This document shows, in pieces, positions 1 to 7,146 of a stretch of 12,684 bases of DNA; position 1 is the first letter of the stretch; every line of letters starts with the position of its first letter. The stretch is from Gammaproteobacteria bacterium (GTDB lineage Bacteria > Pseudomonadota > Gammaproteobacteria > SZUA-229): NCBI GenBank assembly GCA_027858635.1, contig JAQICG010000364.1, positions 1 through 12,684 on the forward strand. Reading direction: 5' to 3'. Made by a program: the position numbers and the translations under genes. Under the pieces are notes generated by a model. It did not search any database, had not been told where the DNA came from, and saw nothing but the letters and a program-made list of their open reading frames with translations.

Positions 1-2567
1 CCCTCGATGTCATAGGTCTCGAACCCGGTCAGCTCCAATCTGTCGCGCGTCTCGCCGTTGGTAAATTTCAGCGGCAACACGCCCATGCCGACCAAATTGG
101 AGCGATGAATACGCTCGAACGACTCGCAGATGACGGCCTTCACGCCCAGCAGCAACGTGCCCTTGGCGGCCCAGTCGCGCGATGACCCCGAACCGTACTC
201 CTTCCCGGCCAGCACCACCAGCGGCGTATCGTCTTGCTGGTACTTCATGGCCGCATCGTAGATCGGCATGACTTCGCCGCTGGACATGTGGGTGGTAAAT
301 CCGCCCTCGGTGCCTTCAGCCATTTCGTTCTTAATGCGCACATTGGCAAACGTGCCGCGCATCATGACCTGATGGTTGCCGCGGCGCGAACCGTAGGAAT
401 TGAAATCCCGCGGAGCGATGTCCTGTTCCTGCAGGTAGCGGCCGGCCGGCGAATCCGGCTGGATGGCGCCGGCCGGCGAGATATGATCTGTGGTCACCGA
501 ATCGCCCAGACGGGCCAGGCAGCGCGCGCCCTTGATATCGCCGATTTCCGGCAGGTCGAGCGTCATACCTTCGAAGTACGGCGGGTTCTGGACATACGTG
601 GAATCATCGGTCCACTCGAACATTTCGCCGGTAGGCGTGTCCATGGATTTCCAGCGATCGTCACCCTCGAACACGCTGGCGTAGTTGCTGGAAAACATTT
701 TCGACAACACATTGTCGGCAACGACCTGCTGGATTTCCTGCACATCCGGCCAGATATCCTTGAGATAAACATCGTTGCCGTCGGGGTCCTGACCCAGCGG
801 ATCCGTGACCAGGTCGATATCCATGCGTCCGGCCAGCGCGTAGGCTACGACCAACGGCGGCGAAGCCAGGTAATTGGTGCGAATTTCCGGATGGATGCGG
901 CCCTCGAAGTTGCGGTTGCCTGAAAGCACCGAGCACACGACCAGCTCGTTGTCCTTAATCGCCTGGTCGATCGGTTCCGGTAGCGGTCCGGAGTTGCCAA
1001 TGCAGGTGGTACAGCCGTAACCCACGGTATAAAAACCCAGGGCTTCTAGGTCGTCATCGACGCCAGCTGATTCGAGATAGTCGGTGACCACCTTCGAGCC
1101 TGGTGCTAGCGAGGTCTTGACCCAGGGCTTGACGGTCAATCCCTTGTTGCGTGCATTGCGCGCCAGCAGGCCGGCGCCCAACATGACTTCGGGATTGGAC
1201 GTGTTGGTGCATGAAGTGATGGCCGCGATCACTACCGCGCCATCCGAGAGCAGGAATTTCTGGCCCTTGTATTCGACCTCGCCGCAGCCGGGCGGCAGAT
1301 GCGCACCCACGGCAGTGGCGCCGCCCTCGTCCTCGAAACGGCCCTCGCTGTCGGCGCCATCGCGGTCGGCTGTCATGTCGTGACAGACCTTGATGAATGC
1401 GTTTTTCGCATGGCTCAGGGCAATACGATCCTGAGGCCGCTTGGGGCCGGCCAACGAAGGCTCGACATCGCTCAAGTCCAGTTCCAGCATGTCACTGTAC
1501 TCGGCGTGGCGGTCGCCGTCCTCGCGCCACAGTCCCTGCGCCTTGGCGTACTCGCGCACCCGCGAGATGTGGGCCTCGTCGCGCCCGGACAATTCCATGT
1601 AGCGGGTGGTCTCGCTGTCGATGGGGAAAATAGCGCAGGTCGAACCGAATTCCGGCGACATGTTACCGATGGTGGCTCGGTCGGCCAGCGGCAGGTGGCT
1701 GAGGCCGTCACCGAAAAATTCGACGAATTTGCCGACCACGCCTTTTTTACGCAGCCTCTCCGTGACCGTCAGCACCAGATCGGTGGCCGTGCAGCCCTCG
1801 CTGAGCTTGCCCGACAGCTTGAATCCGACGACCTGCGGCAACAGCATCGAGATCGGCTGGCCTAGCATCGCCGCTTCGGCCTCGATGCCGCCGACGCCCC
1901 ATCCGAGCACGCCCAGGCCATTGATCATGGTGGTGTGTGAATCGGTGCCCACCAGCGTATCGGGGTAGGCCAAGGTCTCGCCGTTGACGTCGATAGCGAA
2001 CACCACCCGCGCCAGGTATTCCAGGTTGACCTGATGAACAATGCCGGTATTGGGCGGTACGACCTTGAAGTTCTCGAACGCGCCCTGGCCCCAGCGTAGA
2101 AATGCATAGCGTTCCTTATTGCGCTCAAACTCGATGCGGGTGTTGAGGTCCAGCGCCTCAGAACTGCCGAAGTTGTCGACCTGGACCGAATGGTCGATCA
2201 CCAGTTCGGCCGGCGACAGTGGGTTGATCTTACCGGGCGAACCTTTCAACTGTTTCATGGCGTCGCGCATGGCCGCCAGATCGACAATTGCCGGCACGCC
2301 TGTGAAGTCCTGCAACAATACGCGCGCTGGAGTGAATGCGATTTCTTCGGAGGGCTCGTCGCCAGAGCGCCAATTGGCGATGATGGCGATATCCTTTTCG
2401 GTTATGTTCTCGCCGTCCTCGTGGCGCAACAGGTTTTCCAGCAAGATCTTCAGTGAGTACGGCAGATGCGAAATGTCATGCTTTTCGCTGTACTTTTTCA
2501 GACTATAGAAGTGGAAAGTCTTGCCATCGGCAGTAAAGGTGTCACGACATTTGAGCGTGTCTCGCAT
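1..2567 (-). CDS. acnA: Aconitate hydratase A (partial, C-terminus beyond window)
   Basis: Aconitase converts citrate to isocitrate through cis-aconitate in the TCA and glyoxylate cycles, in the cytoplasm, using a [4Fe-4S] cluster. Reading leftward from ATG at 2567 there are 855 uninterrupted codons to the window edge. The three cluster cysteines are visible: Cys453 in SCTNTSNPE, and Cys519 and Cys522 in YGCTTCIGNSG. Other family motifs are GTDSHTTMINGLGVLGWG, SYGSRRGNHQVMMRGTF near residue 725 and EYGSGSSRDWAAKG near residue 790. The N-terminus (KTFHFYSLKKY, then LPYSLKILLENLLR) is AcnA-like, not AcnB- or AcnD-like. By comparison with the 891-residue E. coli protein, roughly 55-65 C-terminal residues are missing. 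The start is fixed by an excellent Shine-Dalgarno (AGGAGGAG, 2575-2582) 7 nt upstream. G+C is visibly higher than in neighbouring genes. The neighbour upstream is yajQ, same strand, 304 bp away, so it is probably a separate transcript. Confidence 0.97.
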   Translation of the reverse strand, partial: MRDTLKCRDTFTADGKTFHFYSLKKYSEKHDISHLPYSLKILLENLLRHEDGENITEKDIAIIANWRSGDEPSEEIAFTPARVLLQDFTGVPAIVDLAAMRDAMKQLKGSPGKINPLSPAELVIDHSVQVDNFGSSEALDLNTRIEFERNKERYAFLRWGQGAFENFKVVPPNTGIVHQVNLEYLARVVFAIDVNGETLAYPDTLVGTDSHTTMINGLGVLGWGVGGIEAEAAMLGQPISMLLPQVVGFKLSGKLSEGCTATDLVLTVTERLRKKGVVGKFVEFFGDGLSHLPLADRATIGNMSPEFGSTCAIFPIDSETTRYMELSGRDEAHISRVREYAKAQGLWREDGDRHAEYSDMLELDLSDVEPSLAGPKRPQDRIALSHAKNAFIKVCHDMTADRDGADSEGRFEDEGGATAVGAHLPPGCGEVEYKGQKFLLSDGAVVIAAITSCTNTSNPEVMLGAGLLARNARNKGLTVKPWVKTSLAPGSKVVTDYLESAGVDDDLEALGFYTVGYGCTTCIGNSGPLPEPIDQAIKDNELVVCSVLSGNRNFEGRIHPEIRTNYLASPPLVVAYALAGRMDIDLVTDPLGQDPDGNDVYLKDIWPDVQEIQQVVADNVLSKMFSSNYASVFEGDDRWKSMDTPTGEMFEWTDDSTYVQNPPYFEGMTLDLPEIGDIKGARCLARLGDSVTTDHISPAGAIQPDSPAGRYLQEQDIAPRDFNSYGSRRGNHQVMMRGTFANVRIKNEMAEGTEGGFTTHMSSGEVMPIYDAAMKYQQDDTPLVVLAGKEYGSGSSRDWAAKGTLLLGVKAVICESFERIHRSNLVGMGVLPLKFTNGETRDRLELTGFETYDIE

Positions 2568-2626
2568 GAAAATACTCCTCCTTGGCGATTATAAGGTTAT
2601 AAGGTTGGGTAAAGGTTGCCCCTTCG

Positions 2627-2635
2627 ATTTTAGCA
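2627..2635 (-). promoter_or_regulatory. Candidate extended -10 promoter for acnA
   Basis: On the minus strand this reads TGCTAAAAT, an extended -10 (TGn plus TAAAAT). No good -35 lies 16-18 bp upstream. The implied transcript start, near 2620, would give a leader of about 50 nt ending in the strong acnA ribosome binding site. This is a pattern match only. Confidence 0.3.
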
Positions 2636-2689
2636 CGCGCCAAAGTCAATTCAGACCCGTTCAAGACTTGCACCCTATCTCCGCCCAAC

Positions 2690-2709
2690 AGTGGGTGCGA
2701 CTACCCACT
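2690..2709. repeat. Small perfect inverted repeat upstream of acnA
   Basis: AGTGGGT (2690-2696) and ACCCACT (2703-2709) form a 7-bp perfect stem with a 6-nt loop. No T-run follows on either strand, so it is not a standard terminator. It lies about 70 bp upstream of the candidate acnA transcript start, where an operator could sit. No regulator is identifiable. Confidence 0.4.
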
Positions 2710-2871
2710 ACCCATAAAATGCCAGATAATTAATGCTGAAAGACAAAACCAGGATCACTCACATACGTTCGAAATACCTGTTAAAGCAGCTTGTAAATTA
2801 ATCGGGACTGGAATAAATCAACCTGAATCAATCACCGTCTAAATTTATAAAATATCCAGACTAACCCGATA

Positions 2872-3354
2872 TTAATCCCTGAAATTATTATATTGCAGCG
2901 GCATATCAATATCCGCACTTTTCAGCATGGTCATGACCTGTTGCAGGTCGTCACGTTTTTTACCGGTGACTCTAACCTGTTCACCCTGAATTGCAGCTTG
3001 TACTTTGATGCCAGCGTCTTTGATGAGTTTGACGACTTTCTTTGCCATCTCCTTATCCAGGCCTTCTCTGACTTTGATGGTTTGATAGGCGCGCATACCG
3101 CGCTCTTCGATTTTGCCTTTGTCCAGACAGGCGACGTCAATGCTTCGTGCCGATAATTTTTTGTACATAATGTCGTGCATCTGCCGAACCTGAAACTCGT
3201 TGGTGGCTTCAAAGTTCATGGCGCCATCTTTCAGCGTGACTTTGGCGTCGCTGCCTTTGAAATCAAAGCGGGTGTTCAGCTCGCGGTTCATCTGGTCAAC
3301 TGCATTGGTCAGCTCGTGGCTGTCTATTTCAGAAACAACGTCGAATGAAGGCAT
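2872..3354 (-). CDS. yajQ: YajQ family nucleotide-binding protein (UPF0234)
   Basis: The 160-residue product starts MPSFDVVSEID and ends LQYNNFRD, both hallmarks of the YajQ/UPF0234 family (E. coli YajQ is about 163 residues). The family has two small ferredoxin/RRM-like domains; members bind nucleotides or tRNA/rRNA, and a Xanthomonas homologue is a cyclic di-GMP effector. Visible conserved blocks are NRELNTRFDFKGSDAKV, KGKIEERGMRAYQTI, and near the C-terminus IKVQAAIQGEQVRVTGKKRDDLQ. I chose ATG at 3354, not the upstream codon at 3378, because family proteins begin at MPSFD and AGGA lies about 8 nt upstream of it. The protein is soluble, with no signal peptide. It is divergent from the DUF423 gene, with 68 bp between the starts. 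What this copy does in the cell is not evident from the sequence. Confidence 0.96.
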   Translation of the reverse strand: MPSFDVVSEIDSHELTNAVDQMNRELNTRFDFKGSDAKVTLKDGAMNFEATNEFQVRQMHDIMYKKLSARSIDVACLDKGKIEERGMRAYQTIKVREGLDKEMAKKVVKLIKDAGIKVQAAIQGEQVRVTGKKRDDLQQVMTMLKSADIDMPLQYNNFRD

Positions 3355-3422
3355 AAAAAATTCCTGTATTAAGTACAATTAATATCTACAATAAACCTAT
3401 ATAAGAAAACAAAGGCGGAATA
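3355..3422. promoter_or_regulatory. Divergent yajQ / DUF423 upstream region
   Basis: A 68-bp, very A+T-rich gap separates the two divergent starts and must hold both sets of transcription signals. A plus-strand TATATA (near 3400) could be a -10 for the membrane protein gene, but I find no good -35 for either direction. AAAGGCGG at 3412-3419 is a plausible ribosome binding site for the plus-strand gene. Confidence 0.4.
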
Positions 3423-3809
3423 ATGTCAAACCTATTTATTGGTCTGGGCGCAATCAACGCCTTTATCGCGGTGGCCATGGGCGCGTTTGCTGCTCATGCA
3501 CTCAAGGTCAGGCTGTCTGCTGATTATCTCTCAGTCATTCAAACTGCGGCCGATTATCAGCTCTACCATGCGCTGGGTCTGGTGCTTGTGGGGGTGATTT
3601 ATCAGCATAGCCAGAGCCGCCTCAACGCGCTGAGCGGCTGGTTCATGCTCGGTGGCACGGTTCTGTTCAGCGGCAGCTTGTACCTGCTGGGCTTGAGTGA
3701 AATCAGGTGGCTGGGCATGATCACGCCCATCGGCGGGCTGTGTTTTATCATCGCATGGCTGCTGCTGGCCTATGCGCATCTACGCCCTTCGGCCAACAGG
3801 ATTAATTAG
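3423..3809 (+). CDS. DUF423 family inner membrane protein (YgdD-like)
   Basis: This is a 128-residue integral membrane protein of the DUF423 family, whose E. coli member is YgdD. Four hydrophobic helices are visible, at roughly residues 4-24, 46-62, 70-91 and 97-118. Family signatures are GAFAAHAL (20-27), YQLYHALGL (45-53), LFSGSLYLL (81-89) and TPIGG (101-105). The length matches the family. No enzymatic function is established for it and no catalytic pattern stands out. The ATG has AAAGGCGG just upstream. It converges with trmJ, with only 10 bp between the stop codons, and I see no hairpin terminator there. Family assignment is solid; function is unknown. Confidence 0.93.
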   Translation: MSNLFIGLGAINAFIAVAMGAFAAHALKVRLSADYLSVIQTAADYQLYHALGLVLVGVIYQHSQSRLNALSGWFMLGGTVLFSGSLYLLGLSEIRWLGMITPIGGLCFIIAWLLLAYAHLRPSANRIN

Positions 3810-3819
3810 ATTCTCTGAC

Positions 3820-4581
3820 TTATTTCCTCACCGCCTTCCTGCCCTGCGCCGCCGAATAGATGCCGCGCAGAATGCTCACTTCGCGTTTGGTAAGGTGAGT
3901 GCGATTGAACAGGCCCTTTAACCGCCGCATGATAATTTCAGGGTGATGGGTGCCGAAGAAATTCACATCTTCCAGCATTTGGTGAAGATGCTGATACATG
4001 CCCTCCACCTGATCGGCCGTGGCAGGCACATCATTGATGTGCTTGGCCGCCAGCGCTTTGTCCGCGCTTTCAGGCGCCGCCGGGGCGATTGCCGAATCCA
4101 GAGCCGCCAGACGCAGTTCGTAGCACAGAACCTGCACCGCCGCCGCGACATTCAGCGAGCTGTAATCAGGATTGGTCGGAATATTGACCAGCGCGTGACA
4201 CTGTTCCAGCTCCTCATTGGTCAGGCCGGTGCGCTCCCGACCAAATACAATCGCCGCCTCGCCCTGCTGCGCCTGCTTAACGGATTCGGCGGCACACGCG
4301 CGCGGCAGCATCACCGGCCATTGCACCGCGCGCTCCCGGGCACTGGTGCCCATCACCCAGGTGCAGCCGGCCACCGCTTCCGCCAGCGTTTTCACCACCC
4401 GCGCCTCGCCCAGCACATCATCGGCACCGGCTGCGCGGCTATAGGCCTCAAAACTGGGAAAGTCGACCGGATCAACCAGTACCAGCTTTGCCAGCCCCAT
4501 ATTTTTCATGGCTCTGGCGGCAGCGCCGATATTTCCGGGATGGGAGGTATTCACTAAAATAATTCTTATGTTTTCAAGCAT
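3820..4581 (-). CDS. trmJ: tRNA (cytidine/uridine-2'-O-)-methyltransferase TrmJ
   Basis: TrmJ is a SPOUT-class, SAM-dependent methyltransferase that 2'-O-methylates position 32 in the anticodon loop of several tRNAs. The 253-residue product (E. coli 246) shows the three SpoU motifs: NTSHPGNIGAAARAMKNMG (11-29, including the catalytic-type Arg23), FGRERTGLTNEEL (113-125), and IPTNPDYSSLNVAAAVQVL (134-152), which builds the knotted cofactor site. A charged C-terminal extension typical of TrmJ ends in LTKREVSILRGIYSAAQGR, distinguishing it from TrmL or TrmH. The start at 4581 lies 55 bp from the divergent suhB start. The trmJ/suhB head-to-head arrangement also occurs in E. coli; the isc genes that follow trmJ there are absent here. 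The Shine-Dalgarno is weak. Confidence 0.96.
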   Translation of the reverse strand: MLENIRIILVNTSHPGNIGAAARAMKNMGLAKLVLVDPVDFPSFEAYSRAAGADDVLGEARVVKTLAEAVAGCTWVMGTSARERAVQWPVMLPRACAAESVKQAQQGEAAIVFGRERTGLTNEELEQCHALVNIPTNPDYSSLNVAAAVQVLCYELRLAALDSAIAPAAPESADKALAAKHINDVPATADQVEGMYQHLHQMLEDVNFFGTHHPEIIMRRLKGLFNRTHLTKREVSILRGIYSAAQGRKAVRK

Positions 4582-4636
4582 CCGTGTATTCTGCTATGCT
4601 TCGCATCGTTTTAACACTGCTCATTGAAAATTTGTC
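4582..4636. promoter_or_regulatory. Divergent trmJ / suhB promoter region
   Basis: These 55 bp separate the two starts. On the plus strand, TGCTATGCT (4592-4600) could be an extended -10 for suhB, with a poor -35 (TTTCAA, 4572-4577) 17 bp upstream inside trmJ. The suhB leader has no recognisable Shine-Dalgarno. On the minus strand, ATGACA then TAAAAC, 19 bp apart, is a weak candidate for trmJ. Both are only pattern matches. Confidence 0.35.
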
Positions 4637-5464
4637 ATGCATCCAACCGTAAATATCGCAGTACGCGCAGCGCGTGCCGCCGGCGACGTCATTGTCCGTA
4701 GTATGGACAAGATCGATCGCCTCACCATTAGCTCCAAGGGCAATAACGATTTCGTCACCGAAGTTGATCGTAAAGCCGAGTCCACGATTATCGACATCTT
4801 GCGTCAGTCCTATCCCGATTACGGCATTCTGGCGGAGGAGAGCGGCATTCAGGACGAGGGCGCTGAATATCAGTGGATCATCGATCCCCTAGACGGCACC
4901 ACCAATTTCCTGCATGGCTTCCCTCAGTTCTCGGTTTCGATTGCACTCAAGCACAAGGAGCGCATCATCACCGGGGTGATTTACGATCCCCTGTCGCAGG
5001 AGTTATTCACCGCCGCCAAAGGTGAAGGCGCGCAGCTCAATGGCAAAAAAATTCGGGTTTCGGGTCTAGTCGGCATCAAAGGCGCTTTATTGAGCACCGG
5101 GTTTCCGTATCACGACCAGAGCTACCTCGACACCTACATAAAAACCATGACCCAGCTGATGGCACCCACCGCAGGCATCCGTCGCCCCGGTTCGGCCGCA
5201 CTCGATCTGGCCTGGATGGCAGCCGGGCGCACGGATGGCTTCTGGGAGTTTAATTTGAGTCCGTGGGATATCGCCGCAGGTGTACTGATTGTGCGGGAAG
5301 CGGGCGGAATTGTTGCTGATTTTCGGGGCGGGGATAAATACCTCAAAACCGGCGACATCATCGCCGCCAGCCCCAAGGTGTTCCCGGAGATGATGAAAGT
5401 CATCAGCGGCTGCGTCAAAGGCAGCGCCTACGCCGAGCGTAAGGCGCTACTGTACGAAAGCTAA
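4637..5464 (+). CDS. suhB: Inositol-1-monophosphatase / SuhB family protein
   Basis: SuhB hydrolyses inositol monophosphate with Mg2+ and, in E. coli, is also an accessory factor of the rRNA transcription antitermination complex. The 275-residue product (E. coli 267) carries the metal-binding set of the family: Glu67 in LAEESG, the block WIIDPLDGTTNFLHG (80-94) with Asp83 and Asp86, and WDIAAGVLIVREAGG (210-224) with Asp211. The enzyme fold looks complete and no disruption is seen. The start was chosen because MHPTVNIAVRAARAAGDV matches the family N-terminus; no good Shine-Dalgarno precedes it. It is convergent with the BolA-type gene, with 20 bp between the stop codons. The sequence alone cannot say whether this copy also acts in antitermination, though its presence beside trmJ is consistent with an RNA-related role. 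Confidence 0.96.
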   Translation: MHPTVNIAVRAARAAGDVIVRSMDKIDRLTISSKGNNDFVTEVDRKAESTIIDILRQSYPDYGILAEESGIQDEGAEYQWIIDPLDGTTNFLHGFPQFSVSIALKHKERIITGVIYDPLSQELFTAAKGEGAQLNGKKIRVSGLVGIKGALLSTGFPYHDQSYLDTYIKTMTQLMAPTAGIRRPGSAALDLAWMAAGRTDGFWEFNLSPWDIAAGVLIVREAGGIVADFRGGDKYLKTGDIIAASPKVFPEMMKVISGCVKGSAYAERKALLYES

Positions 5465-5484
5465 CCCGACGGTTTCTTACATCA

Positions 5485-5724
5485 TCAGGATTGAGCCTTC
5501 GCCTCTTCCGGCGTCAACGCCTTAATCGTTAAGGCATGAATGGCACCGCTCTGGATGTGTTCGTTCAACAGGGCGTACACCATTTTCTGCTCAGCCACCA
5601 GGCTCTTACCCTCAAACACATCCGAGACGATGGTCGCTGTGTATTTACTGCCATCAGCCGTAACTGTGGTTTCACTGCCGGGGATACCGGCTTCGATAAT
5701 TTTTTTAACTTCACTGGTTTCCAT
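5485..5724 (-). CDS. ibaG: BolA family protein, IbaG-like
   Basis: This 79-residue protein belongs to the BolA/YrbA family, small class II KH-like proteins that partner monothiol glutaredoxins in Fe-S cluster handling; E. coli IbaG (84 residues) is linked to acid stress. The family core is visible: DGSKYTATIVSDVFEGKSLV (24-43), QKMVYALL (46-53) and IHALTIKALTPEE (62-74), with the conserved His63 that can act as a cluster ligand. It resembles IbaG more than BolA in its short N-terminus and in ending soon after the ALTPEE motif. The ATG at 5724 is preceded by AAGAGG 7-12 nt upstream. In many gammaproteobacteria ibaG lies beside murA and the mla genes; here it stands alone between suhB and rlmM. 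Confidence 0.88.
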   Translation of the reverse strand: METSEVKKIIEAGIPGSETTVTADGSKYTATIVSDVFEGKSLVAEQKMVYALLNEHIQSGAIHALTIKALTPEEAKAQS

Positions 5725-5868
5725 TGAACAACCTCTTAATTAAGAATCTCACAGAGAGCTTTGAACGGTGTAGATTTTTCGAGCAAAGTTCTCTTAATAT
5801 TTTGCGGTGATGTTACAGCTAATTTTAATCCATGACACCGTATATTCCATACTGATATAAATGACACC
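5725..5868. other. Divergent ibaG / rlmM intergenic region
   Basis: This 144-bp, A+T-rich gap lies between divergent genes. It holds the ibaG ribosome binding site (CCTCTT on the plus strand, 5732-5737) and the predicted rlmM promoter. The octamer ATGACACC occurs twice (5832-5839 and 5861-5868), overlapping the rlmM -35 and the bases just before its ATG. No convincing promoter was found for ibaG. Confidence 0.5.
5832..5861 (+). promoter_or_regulatory. Predicted rlmM promoter (leaderless start)
   Basis: ATGACA (5832-5837, five of six matches to the -35 consensus), an 18-bp spacer and TATAAA (5856-5861, five of six matches) form a good sigma-70 promoter with a TGn extension (5853-5855). Transcription should begin about 7 nt after the -10, at 5868-5869, which is the A of the rlmM ATG. 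No Shine-Dalgarno lies in the intervening 7 nt. Confidence 0.55.
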
Positions 5869-6927
5869 ATGAAAAACATAACCCAGCTCGTTCTCCTCTG
5901 CCGCCCCGGTTTCGAAAAAGAATGTGCCGGGGAAATCATGCATTACGCCACTGAGCTGGGCTTTCCCGCCTACATCCAGACTCACCCCGACAGCGGCTAT
6001 GTATTGCTGATTGGTGCGGGCGAAACCGGCATCGGTGAGCTCATGGTGCAAATTGATTTCAGGCAGCTGATTTTCACCCGGCAGTGGTTTGCCAGCCTGG
6101 CCAAAATTGATAACCTGCCCGAACAGCAGCGCATCGAACCGCTGCTCAGCGCCATCAAGTTGCTGCCGGCCCCGTTCAACAGGATCGAGCTGGCCTACCC
6201 CGACACCAACGAAGGCAAATCCATCAGCCGCTTTTGCAAACAGTTCGAGCCGCATCTGCTGCGCGCGCTCAAGCAGGAGGAGCTTTTATCCAGCCGCGCC
6301 CCTCGCAATCTACATCTTTTATTTCTCAATTCTCAGCAGGCTTTTGCGGGCATCGCCCCCGTCGAAATCAGCGCCGACGACGCCATGGGCATTCCGCGTT
6401 TACGCATGCCCTCCTCCGCGCCGAGTCGCTCCACCCTGAAACTGGAAGAGGCGATTCACTGGTTTTTTGATGATGAAAAAAAATATTTCAAAAACGGCAT
6501 GACGGCGGTCGATCTGGGCGCGGCTCCCGGTGGCTGGAGCTGGCAACTGGTGCAACGCGGTCTGCGCGTGACCGCCATCGACAACGGCCCGATGCAGGAC
6601 AAGTTAATGCAGGGCGGCATGGTGGAACATCTAAAAACCGACGCTTTCACCTATCGCCCCACAAAAGCCGTTGACTGGCTGGTGTGCGACATGGCCGAAC
6701 GCCCCCTGCACGTGAGCCGGCTCATCGCCAAATGGCTAGTGCAGCAGGATTGCAAAAACGCTATTTTCAACCTGAAATTGCCCATGAAGAAAAGATTGCT
6801 GGTGGTCAACGAATGTCGCGACCTGATCGCGCAGCAATTACTCGAGCACCACATTGACGCCCGCATTCAAATTAAACACCTTTATCACGATCGCGAAGAG
6901 GTCACCGTCTGCATAATAACCTCTTAG
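5869..6927 (+). CDS. rlmM: 23S rRNA (cytidine-2'-O)-methyltransferase RlmM
   Basis: RlmM 2'-O-methylates C2498 of 23S rRNA in the peptidyltransferase region, using SAM, before assembly of the 50S subunit. The 352-residue product (E. coli 366) has the two-part family layout: an N-terminal THUMP-like RNA-binding region (about 1-170) and a C-terminal Rossmann methyltransferase. The SAM-binding motif is DLGAAPGGWSWQL (215-227). Lys191 (SRSTLKLEEA), Asp274 (VDWLVCDMAERP), Lys303 (FNLKLPMKKR) and Glu343/344 (HDREEVTV) fit the K-D-K-E type catalytic set of RrmJ-like enzymes. ATG at 5869 is the first start after an in-frame stop about 20 nt upstream and gives MKNITQLVLLCRPGFEKECA, as in the family. 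It has no Shine-Dalgarno, and a predicted promoter sits so close that the mRNA may be leaderless. Confidence 0.97.
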   Translation: MKNITQLVLLCRPGFEKECAGEIMHYATELGFPAYIQTHPDSGYVLLIGAGETGIGELMVQIDFRQLIFTRQWFASLAKIDNLPEQQRIEPLLSAIKLLPAPFNRIELAYPDTNEGKSISRFCKQFEPHLLRALKQEELLSSRAPRNLHLLFLNSQQAFAGIAPVEISADDAMGIPRLRMPSSAPSRSTLKLEEAIHWFFDDEKKYFKNGMTAVDLGAAPGGWSWQLVQRGLRVTAIDNGPMQDKLMQGGMVEHLKTDAFTYRPTKAVDWLVCDMAERPLHVSRLIAKWLVQQDCKNAIFNLKLPMKKRLLVVNECRDLIAQQLLEHHIDARIQIKHLYHDREEVTVCIITS

Positions 6928-6929
6928 AT

Positions 6930-7134
6930 CACGCCATTATTAGTTCGGATGACAATAATAGGCTGCTCATCAGCCTCTCCCACGGCAAGCCGGTTGATAC
7001 GATACCTGCCGGGACGAATACGGCGTGGAAGATACCTGCCGCACATGTATGGCGCCGCCAACTATGCGGTGATCGACGATGTTGCTAAACTGCCGCAAAA
7101 GATCTCTGATATTTATCGGAGGATAACAAGTTAA
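6930..7134 (+). pseudogene. Decayed C-terminal remnant of a NorD/CbbO-type VWA protein gene
   Basis: Three pieces of one conserved C-terminal region lie in order but in three different frames. First, from 6957, NRLLISLSHGKPVD matches the NorD-type RLLLxLSDGKPxD motif, with His where Asp is usual. Second, from 7013, DEYGVEDTCR matches the YGxEDTR motif. Third, from 7031, RYLPHMYGAANYAVIDDV and the following KLPQKISDIYRRITS match the family C-terminus, ending in a normal TAA at 7132-7134. The stretch usually found between the second and third pieces (about 25 residues) is missing, and no N-terminal part is present; the remnant begins right after the rlmM stop. NorD/CbbO proteins work with an AAA+ ATPase partner in activating nitric oxide reductase or Rubisco; none is encoded here. 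This is a recollected family comparison, not a search result. Frameshifts and loss of most of the gene make it non-functional. Confidence 0.6.
7001..7041 (+). repeat. 11-bp direct repeat 30 bp apart
   Basis: GATACCTGCCG occurs at 7001-7011 and 7031-7041, exactly 30 bp apart, inside the norD-like remnant. It lies where the remnant changes frame and where family sequence is missing, so it may mark a slippage, duplication or deletion event. Confidence 0.55.
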
Positions 7135-7146
7135 GGCAGCTTAAAC

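Larger units (their letters stand above)
2568..2871. other. Intergenic region between yajQ and acnA
   Basis: This 304-bp stretch holds no convincing gene. The only short ORF (plus strand, 2521-2733) begins inside acnA and resembles nothing. It contains the acnA ribosome binding site, the candidate -10, a tandem GGTTATAA-type repeat (2593-2604) and a small perfect hairpin (2690-2709). The half nearest yajQ is A+T-rich. No clear terminator follows yajQ. Confidence 0.6.

Noticed and set aside
234..923. 229-codon plus-strand ORF
   Set aside because: It lies wholly antisense to acnA, whose frame carries unmistakable aconitase motifs; the ORF product resembles nothing.
1299..1865. 188-codon plus-strand ORF
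   Set aside because: Antisense shadow of acnA in G+C-rich sequence.
2588..2593. TATAAT on the minus strand as the acnA -10
   Set aside because: It is only about 20 bp from the ATG, so transcription would start inside the ribosome binding site, and there is no -35 at proper spacing.
3943..4557. 204-codon plus-strand ORF
   Set aside because: Antisense to trmJ, which has all its SPOUT motifs; no recognisable protein features.
6949..7134. 61-codon ORF as an independent small gene
   Set aside because: Only its second half looks like protein, and that part matches a NorD-type C-terminus whose preceding blocks are in other frames; a remnant explains more.
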